Shown: one piece after another, positions 56,101-64,000 of the stretch
Numbering within the stretch: the stretch's first letter is position 1
Layout: each line of letters opens with the position of its first letter
Source of the DNA: Mortierella alpina
Lineage: Eukaryota; Mortierellomycota; Mortierellomycetes; Mortierellales; Mortierellaceae
Direction: 5' to 3'
Length of the DNA stretch: 64,000 nucleotides
Assembly: GCA_029449245.1 (NCBI GenBank)
Contig: JANATF010000002.1
Location: 2,108,001-2,172,000, forward strand
The notes under the pieces: model-generated
What the model saw: the letters and a program-made list of their open reading frames with translations, nothing else
What the model was told of the DNA's origin: nothing
The model's database searches: none
Program-made: the position numbers and the translations under genes

Positions 56101-57889
56101 GCTTTCCGAGTGTGAGGCTGTACCACCAAAGATGATCACAGAGTCGGGAGGGTACTGATCCTGAGTAGGCGTGAGAAAGGACTCGACCGGAACGCTTGGA
56201 TGACCTTGAAAGTGGCCCTCGGGTCGGGCTAGGATGGCTTCAGTGTTGAAACGCGGTGGGAGCGAGTGCCTGGAGGAAACTGAATCGTCTATACACAAAA
56301 GAACAGTGCGTTGTGAGTGATAACTCGAAGTGAGCGAAACGGCCCAGTATATGTGTATGTGTGTGTCGCATATTTGCATGTCCAAACACATGTAGCACTA
56401 AGCACAAGCAGTGAAAATCGCAAGGGCACAGGCATGAACAAAACAAGGCGAAAAGGGGAGAGGAGGACGCACTGCACAGACACATGCCGTGTGCTGAGGT
56501 AGCTGCAGACATGGACCGCATTGCGCCCAGATAGCAACTGCAGGCTTGTGCGTGCCTGGGTGTGTGTCTGATAGATGCCACGTTCTTGATTCTGTGCAAC
56601 GACTCGCACACACAGTTTGAGTTTGATGTGTTGTGTATGTGTGTATGCGTGTATGCGCGCGTCGGTGTGCGTGAGAGTGTGTGGACGGACACATGCAAGT
56701 GCTATTCTCCCGTTTTCCCGACCCCCATCGCGCCGGGCGAGGTTTAAGAAGAGCCACGCTATAACGCACGCCCGCCTGCCCATCTCCTGTACCCAGGCGG
56801 CGTCTTTAGCTGTTGTGGCAGGCATCCGCTTATCTGTACAAGCAGGACACTGCAACACTCAACTCCCAGCCCTCATAAACCTTGAAATGGATCGAAAAAC
56901 CTTATTCTCGGTGCTGTGAAAAGCCCACGCACATCCCAAGGCACCTCTAAATGAAGTCAAATGTGCCCTAGCTCCAGACTCTCCCTCCTGGACTTGGATC
57001 ACCCTTTCAGCTAGCACTTACCGAGACTCAGTGAAGGAAACTCACCTGAGAGTGGGGATGTGGTAGGCGTCATATGCGGCGATGGCAAGAATGTCGATCC
57101 GGCGGGCTGCTGCGACTGCTGCTGCTGCATTTGCTGTGCATGTCGACTCAAAGCTGCCGAGGTTGGATAGTCGAGGCTCTGTTGATGTAAGCTCAAATGC
57201 CGAATATGCAAGGGCGTAGACTGATATGCATGCTGCTGCTCCTGGATACCTACATCTGAGTAATACTCTCCATAATCAGCCTGCTCCTCCAGAAACGATT
57301 CGGGCAGACTCAGAGGAGGCATCGCCGTCATGAACAGGCTCCCAGATCCGCCTCCGCTTATCCCCGGTGAGAGGCGCGGCGTCCTGTAAGAGGACGATGC
57401 GGGCGATAAGGTGGACGACATTGCCGGGATCTGGATGGGGTTACTGTGCATAAGCGAATTGTAACCGCTGGATGGAAGGAGTGAGATGGAGCCTGATCGA
57501 AGGTGTGGCTCTTCTCTGGTGGAAGAGAGGGCCGAGGGTGGCAGCTGGAAACTCATGGGCGAAGAGGGCTGCGAGGAGTAGGTGGACATGGCGTACGAGC
57601 TTGTTGTGGACCGAGGGGACGGCTTTAGCGACGGTGGCGAGGAGGACATGTATTGCTCGTACAGCTGCTGGTGCTGGGGGTTGAGATAGTTGTGCTGGTG
57701 GTTGTGGTATTGCTGGTAGTAGTGGGCGCTGGACAGGCTCGCCGACGACGTTGACTCTGATCGCTGGCGAGTTGAGCGCGGCGGCCGCTGCGGGATGGTG
57801 ATGGAGATTTCGTCGGAGCTGTAGGCGCTGCTGGGGTGGGACTGGTACTGCTGAGGAGACCGCAGACTTGACTGGGTGGAGGAACTCAT
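53183..57889 (-). CDS. LRR protein with PH-like N-terminal region (CARMIL-like layout)
   Basis: Three exons in phase: 57889-57022, 56288-53701 and 53599-53183, giving 1,290 residues. Residues 1-290 are Ser/Gln/Tyr-rich and disordered. Residues about 310-520 contain strand-rich stretches (EYFILTNSSLLKYKS, LHIQIEYLVSISS, WLKELRQG) that look like one or two PH-type folds. Residues about 700-1160 hold RNI-like LRRs of 27-30 residues: LRVLDLHNCNL, LEYLDLHGNN, LHYLDVSDCQI, LKTFDISGNSE, LKKLDLSSVSL, LQWLDMDEND. The end (about 1170-1290) is a charged helical segment rich in Arg/Glu. PH plus RNI-type LRR plus a helical tail resembles CARMIL actin-capping regulators, but no capping-protein-interaction motif was found, so that is only a structural comparison. 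The 733-nt intron 1 is long for this window. Confidence 0.8.
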
Positions 57890-60408
57890 GGTCCGTGTGT
57901 GGAGGATATGGAGGAGAGGAGAGGAGAGAAGAGGAGAGGATGGAGTCGTGACAACGGAGTGGGTCGAGGAAAAAAGGACAACAGGTCTTTGTCGGATGTC
58001 AGAGGGGATAAGGGTCTATAGCGTCGGAGAGAGTAAAGAGCAAAGTAAAGAGAAAAGAAGAGAAGAGCATGTGGCGACGAGACAAACGCATTTGTGGTTT
58101 TTGATCTGAAAGTCACAGAAAGTGACGGGACATGGGGCGTGTCAGAGAGCAGCGCAGAGGAGAGCAAAGGAGGACGCAAAGGAGGGAGACAAAGGAGTCG
58201 AGAGGAACGAGGGGATACGAGGGGACCTTCGAGGGGACATGGCCGACTGCTGCTGAGGGCTGAAAGGCAGGCAGGGCTGCCCCGTGTAACAGCAGCAGTG
58301 CACAGGGACGGACCTCAGGCAATGCCCCTGCACGCTCAAGACACCAGAGACATTGTCAAGCAGAGGATCGCACGGCGGGCAGAAGGAGCACAAGCACCCA
58401 GGGAGCAACGGAGGAGGAGTGCGCAAGAAACACAGAGGTCCGAGATGTGGACACACACCCAAGGGCCCGCCAGCCAACAGAAGCGACGCAATGCCCACAG
58501 GTGGGCTGAACTCAAACCCCATGGGCAGTGCGGCTAGAGTCGCTGAGAGCAGCCCTGTCCACGCAATCCACTGTCGCAGGACGTGCCTCGGCAGAGCTGT
58601 GTTTGTGGTTGTTGACACCGCCCTAAGGTCCTAGAAAGCACGCTCTGCATCCATGGTGACCGCCCATGAGGACCGAAACTTCATTGTCGAGTACCTTTGA
58701 GGAGGTAATGCCTTGAACTCCCTCTTGCTCGTTCTTGGAAACATTGATTTCTGCAGGTGTCTCAACATCGAACCATTGGTCGTGACCATGTGCCTCCAAC
58801 AGCACGCGCTGTAGGATGCATTTTTGCTAGCGCATTCCTCCTACATTTTCTTTCTTTCTTTTCTTGGAGTGTAAATAGCCGCAGACTCGGCCTGGTGCAT
58901 CCTATGCAAAAGAAAAGCTCATAGCGGGAAGAGAAGGTCGAGGATGATTGGGGTCTGGGGCGTTAAGGGAGGCTGGTCAACGTCGTCAGAGTAAGGCAGA
59001 CCTGCCTATGTCTCGGCGGGTCATCTTTGATATCACAGCAGCGCTTGGCTGACCCTCGCTTCTCCGCCCAGACAACGTTTCTGCAACGGTTTATTGTGTC
59101 TGTGGCATACCAAGGACGACGAGCCAGTGAACACAAGAGCGAAAGGAACAGGATCTGAACAAGGCGGACCACGTTTACACGACGATTCGTTTTTGACGCT
59201 GCCCTGGCGTGTCCGCCAATCACACGCCGCGCTCCCTGCGCGTGCAAAGTGGCGCGACAAATGCCAAAGTGCATACCTTTTGTCGTTGCTCCGTTTGCGC
59301 AATGCACTTCTAGACACTCTGACGAGCAAGGAGGATTCCTCGGTGCAATATCTTCATGCTCCCTCCTCGAGGCCACTGCGGTCTGCTTAATAGATCCAGG
59401 GAAAATAGGCGAGTTGCCTCTCAAAGCAATCTTACCTTAATAACCAAGGAAAAACGATAATATACCAGGCATTTGTTGTGCAATATCTGTGCGCGTCATG
59501 GCAGCCTGCATGTTACCGACCCACTGGGGCCGCCATAGTGTTTTCGCAAGAGAGAGGGTGGACAGGAGATGGACTCTCGGGAACACAGGTCGTTGTTGAC
59601 GTTATAGCTCCAACCGCACACTCATGCGCCCTGCCTTTCTTGTCGCCTTGTCACCTACTCTCTCACCTTCGTTGTCGTTGTCGTTGTCGTTGTCGTGCCT
59701 GTCTGGCATGAGGGCCATTGCTCCTTTTTGATGTCGATGAATGAGCACGCCCATGCGGTCATGTCGCGTGGTCAGGAGCACATACCTCAGTGCCCACAGC
59801 AACAGACCCAGTGGCACTCAACCGCCCGCCCCCTTTTTTTTACCAGCCCCCTCAAACTGCCCAAGTGGGGGGAGAGAGTCTCCTTGGAGAGGGCGAGCGG
59901 AATTCAGATTCCATTCCTCATCTCCACTTGACCATCCCCACTCCTGCATGGTTATGAAAGCACGAATCGTCTGATCCACTGTATCCCCGTTTGAGCCAAC
60001 TACCAAGCATACGTCCGACAAACAAGAGTCCTGTCAGATGGCGGTAAAGTCGGTGTGGATAGCGATTTTCGTTTCTTGAGCGAGCGTGCCTATGCTTGCT
60101 GTGGATGGACCTTGGTCCATGGTATATTCCGATTTACCTGGCAGGAAGGACGGTCGGAAAGAGAAGAAGACAGAGTGGGAGAGCAACGTGAGGCGCGCAC
60201 CCGCACCCTTGTCCGCTAACAGAGTGCCTATCCTTTCTTCCCTTCCCTCGACGCTATCTTCAAACCTCCCTGTCGTGCCCGTCTCTGCTCGCGCCCTTCA
60301 TATTCATAGTGGCCACCCCCTCCTCCACCAGTCAACTCCTCCACTCGGCCGACGTCGTTCGAGTTCTTCAGGAGCACCCGGGAAAAGTTTACTGTCATTC
60401 CTTCACCC
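57890..60408. promoter_or_regulatory. 2.5-kb divergent intergenic region (LRR / Usp1 gene)
   Basis: Lies between two divergent starts. GA-rich next to the LRR gene (57900-58060) and CT-rich toward the septation gene (60180-60360). Contains a (GTTGTC)n repeat at about 59665-59697. No frame shows a recognisable protein; I see no RNA gene. Confidence 0.45.
59665..59697 (+). repeat. (GTTGTC)n short tandem repeat
   Basis: About five copies of a 6-base unit in non-coding DNA. Confidence 0.75.
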
Positions 60409-63322
60409 ATGCTGTCGTCTGCGTCCAGCAACAGCAACGGCGGCCAGACATCCAGGACCGGGAAACGCGAATCCGCACCGCCGGTCCTTCACATCTTCAC
60501 CTCTTCCGCCTCTCTTGAGGCAGGAGGGGGTTCAGTCCAACAGCACCCTGCAACATTGCGGCCTCGGTCCAACTCACACGTCCAAATCCCTCTGTTTTCG
60601 CCAGCGACCGCTCACCGCCCACTTCCTGCCTTGCCCATGTCTGGCGCAAGTGCGGTCACCTCTCGGGACTTGATCAAAGTGCCTATCGAAGGCGAGAATA
60701 ATTCCAAGAACTCGACACTCTCGATCAAACCCTCGGGTCCAAATCGTCTAAACCCCAAAGGCGATGCTCGTAATCGACACAGTCCACAGTCGCCCCAGTT
60801 CAGACCCCAGGAGCTTACGCAGCCTACCGGACAGCATGGAGGACCCGGGCCGGGGATGACAGAGCCGCGGGCCGTAGAATATCAGAGAAACATCGAAGGC
60901 ACGGTCAGCCAGAACAGGAGCAGTAGTGGCAACCACACATCTTTGGCAAGTATGCAACAGCCCTCACACACCCCTCGGAACATCAAAAGTGCAATGTCCG
61001 AGTAGACACGAGATCAAGGTGACAAAGCCATGGACTTGCGGCGAGGGGACTGGACAGGGTTATGGACCACAGGATGGGCCATGGAGAGAGCTCAGGAGTG
61101 GGTGTGCGTGTGTCAGTTTGACGATGGCACGGGGAATGAACAGCAGCAGCTGTGGTTATTGACCAGGCAATGCTGTCAGGGGCATCATCGATGTGCGGGG
61201 ATGATTCTGGTATACGTGGCCAACACGCGACTGCCACGGCCTACCCTCGACCACACCCTTGATCAGGCTACGGCAACTCATTGCCTAAACGTCGCCCATC
61301 CTCACCGCACTGTAGCTCCGCACACCAATGACGATCAGCCCCTGCTCTCTCTCTCTCTGTTTCGTTTCCTCGCTCAGTCACTCAGGCGTGTGCATATTTC
61401 TAACGCTCGGCCTTATTCTCCTGCTCTTTTCGCTTTTGTATTCCTCCCGCCTTTTTTTTTGTTGGTCTGCACTACCTCGCTCTAGCAACCACAGGATTCA
61501 CCCGTCTCTGGAAAGCTCCAGCCCTACTACCCGCCGCCACCTCCTGTCATCTCATCATCGCATCATCCGCGCCAACCAGGACACAGCGCCGAAGTCGACT
61601 CTGCTCAGAAAAAGACAACGGCAGACTCATTATCCCTGGTAGAGAGCACAATGACCACAGGAGCATTGCGAAGACCTTCTGCAAGCCGTAGCAGACGCCA
61701 TTCTTCAGGAGCTGCCTCCTTATCTATTCAAACTCAGCACCTGAGTACTATCAAGAGAGGCCCCAGCACTGCAGATGTGGGCACAACAGGAGCGAGATTC
61801 TTAGAGCCTGACACCGTCGCGAAGGGAACAGCACGGAAGCACTTGAGGAGTATCTTGCCCATCTTTAAGCAGACTTCTCCCGCTCCAGTGTCTCATTTGC
61901 CTCCACGACAATCGCCTAGCCATCTTGTTATTCCGCCGCCATCGCGCTATCAGCCTCCCGGTCAGGCGAACCAGCAGTACTATTCGCCTTCTCAGCATCA
62001 GCAGGCTCAACAACAGCAACAGCATCAGCATCAAGCATATCAATATCCGAGTGAACGAAGTCAGCCTCAAAATCAACATCATCATCAACAACAACAGCAG
62101 CAGCAACGGCACCACACTTCTCCAGGCCGGTCACCTAATTCCTCGAGGGCAACCAGCCCCTCAAGTTCAACAGGATTACTGGAATCATTCCAAAATCGCA
62201 CTGCCATGGCACTGATGCAACGATACCTCTCTCAGCCCGACGATCCTGATTCAGAAGCAGATATAACCATGCAGATCTTGATCTCGCAGGCTGCAGTTGA
62301 CGCTAAGGGCTTTGAGGTTCTTGTTCCTCAAACTGTGGAAAGTATCAAACGGGTAAGTCTTTATTGAAGTTTTATATTTCAGTCCATAACTGTGTCGTCA
62401 GTAGCGCCAACAGCATCATTGACTAGCACCAATTTTTTTTTGCAACACGATATTTTGATCTCACTACCTCCACATTTTGTTTTTTTTTGCTACTCGTTCC
62501 ATTCGGCTGACACCAAACCCTTCTAACATTTCGCCATTATCTCTTGGATATTCTGCCAGCATCATGCTACTCTTAGCTCCAGGATATCAGCCCTGACCGC
62601 ACGGCTGTCTTTAGAGTCCAAAATCCGTGAGGCGGCTCAGTCACTGTTAACACTCCATGCCGACAACAAAAAGTTGGCACGTCAAGCGAGTGATCATTTG
62701 GAGGCAGCGAACCGTAAAGTGGATCAAGTCGCGACTGAGCTATGGAAATTGACCCAGTTGGCGGCAGACCTACAGCGCACGCTTTTGCAGCATACGTCAG
62801 GGGTCCTAGCACTTGGCGTCGTTCGACTCGAGGACCAGGCTAGAAGAGAACGTGAAGCACATGCGCTACAGATTCAGGAATTTTCGGCGGAGCAGGATCT
62901 GGAAGAACAGTTGTAAGTTGCTCTTCCTCTTGACCAACACTTTGTCCGCAAGTCGATCCTTTTTTTCTTAAAGAAATCTGCAAAATCCGAGGGATCACTA
63001 ACCATGGCACCATGTACTGGAACCTCACGCGAAAATAGTGCTGTAATGTCTACAACCATCCAGAGCCTGGAAACGGATGCTCTTGAGGCGCAAGGACTGC
63101 TCGAGGAAAAAGACCGGGCCATTGAACGACTGATGAAGCAGGTGGAACATCAGCGCGAATTGTTTATCAATATGGATGAGCAGCAACAAAAGACGATCGT
63201 CCTTTCCCGACTACAGCAAAAGACTTTGGACGCACTCGGCAACAACGATGGCGATGTTTCCAAAGCCGTGAAGGAGATGGGCGATTTCTTGGTGACGGTT
63301 GGGAAGCGACTTGAGAACATCC

Positions 63323-63369
<47 letters not shown>

Positions 63370-64000
63370 AAGCACCATCGCGTGCAAGGATCATCGGATC
63401 GGACGATGGGTATTAACCCAGTTGACAGTTCTGGAACTACGGTCGCTGGCGACACTGGATCAAGAGAGAGGGTGTCGCAGACATGGCCATCAGAGGTGAC
63501 TCTGGTCTATAAACCCCATCCGCCGCGACAAAGTCAGGATTCTTGTGCACTAGCCGGTGTTCGTGAGGATTCCTTATCGTCCCAACCTTCGGACGGTGAC
63601 CTGACAGGTACAGTCACGGCTACCGTCTCAGAAATGACAGCCGTGGGATCCAAGAGCCCAAACACGCCACCAGGATCGGGAGAAAAGTTTTCTTCGCCAT
63701 CCCACTACTCCATCGAAAGGATCACCTCTGTTCTGGATGCGCTCGAGAGTCATGTGTCAGAGTCCCAGCAAAAGATGCAGGTCCTTGAAGGCGAGCTCGG
63801 ACTTTTGAGACGACATTCTGTGGTCCTGAGTGCGAGCCGGCACAACAGCATCAGAGTCAAGGCCATACCACCGTCATCTACTCGATCCCAAGCTGAGGAT
63901 ACGATTCGAACCGCGCTCGAGAAGAGTCTCAAAGACGCGTTGCTGGAGAAGGAAATGGCGCGACAGGAGCTCGAGAATGAGCGGCAACGCTGGCAAGACG
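60409..64000 (+). CDS. Usp1 (up-regulated during septation) domain protein, 3' end outside window
   Basis: Proposed exons: 60409-60945, 61486-62352, 62560-62912, then about 63039 to beyond the edge. The N-terminal half is Ser/Pro/Gln/His-rich. At about residues 440-570 lies a segment matching the fungal up-regulated-during-septation family: GFEVLVPQTVESIKR, ISALTARLSLESKIREAAQSL, VATELWKLTQLAADLQRTLLQHTSGVL. A long coiled coil follows (LEAQGLLEEKDRAIERLMKQ), with a polyQ run at 63329-63370 and further helices at the edge. The family is linked to septation and cell-division timing in fungi. The first intron appears to use a GC donor (TTG|GCAAGT), so exon 1 and the start are uncertain; a later ATG at 61651 is the conservative alternative. 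The last acceptor (ATAG at 63035-63038) was chosen because it keeps phase and heptads. Confidence 0.72.
63329..63370 (+). repeat. CAG repeat (polyQ) in the Usp1 gene
   Basis: A run of CAG codons then CAA/CAG mixture, in frame as about 14-18 glutamines within the coiled-coil region. Confidence 0.85.

Noticed and set aside
58094-58618. Overlapping frames on both strands between the LRR and Usp1 genes
   Set aside because: Composition follows GA/CT bias, no domain, no splice-supported extension.
60086-60673. A 195-codon frame overlapping the proposed Usp1 exon 1
   Set aside because: Out of frame with the downstream domain, Ser/Pro-rich from CT-rich DNA; no phase-compatible donor noticed.

Overview
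This window is nuclear DNA of a filamentous fungus. The genes carry many short GT-AG introns, the proteins have long Ser/Pro/Gln/His-rich disordered stretches, and several families are typical of fungi: the NatB auxiliary subunit, a fungal DIP2/CPS1-like adenylate-forming protein, an up-regulated-during-septation (Usp1) domain protein, and NACHT-WD40 STAND proteins. The style (polyQ/polyH-rich, NACHT plus pentapeptide plus WD40 proteins, CT-rich promoters) makes me think of an early-diverging lineage such as Mortierellomycotina. That placement is inference and not shown by the sequence. No rRNA, tRNA, CRISPR array, transposase or viral gene was recognised.

Layout. Positions 1-3625 (-) hold NAA25/MDM20, the NatB auxiliary subunit, whose 3' end lies outside the window. 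It shares a 1.07 kb divergent promoter with a single-exon LRR protein (4698-7772, +). This converges on a small secreted or ER thioredoxin (7984-8370, -). Next comes the most striking part: two tandem, intronless, about 1,800-residue STAND/NLR-like genes (8758-14151 and 15205-20592, both -). Each has a Ser-rich N-terminus, a helical-repeat-like region, NACHT, pentapeptide repeats and 14-15 near-identical 42-residue WD40 blades. The duplication includes flanking DNA on both sides.

Positions 22164-31180 (-) are one nine-exon DIP2/CPS1-like gene (2,734 aa by my splice model). Positions 32192-34534 (-) are a five-exon FAD monooxygenase. It shares a divergent promoter, containing an alternating CG/TG tract, with an 11-exon SH3-WW-WW-PH-RhoGAP gene (35466-39959, +) that includes an 8-nt micro-exon. 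This converges on a four-exon C2H2 transcription factor gene (40103-46258, -). About 3.8 kb follow with no convincing gene. Then come a DHX40-like DEAH helicase (50046-52939, -), an LRR protein with an N-terminal PH-like region (53183-57889, -), and a Usp1-domain septation protein (about 60409 to beyond the window end, +).

Most genes are housekeeping or cell-polarity related: N-terminal acetylation, RNA helicase, Rho signalling, septation, LRR scaffolds. They do not form a cluster. The NLR pair is the accessory, probably fast-evolving element, and the likeliest candidate for an incompletely described system, by analogy with HET-E/HNWD-type non-self recognition. Exon joins were worked out by hand from splice consensus and reading phase; no alignment or transcript data were available.
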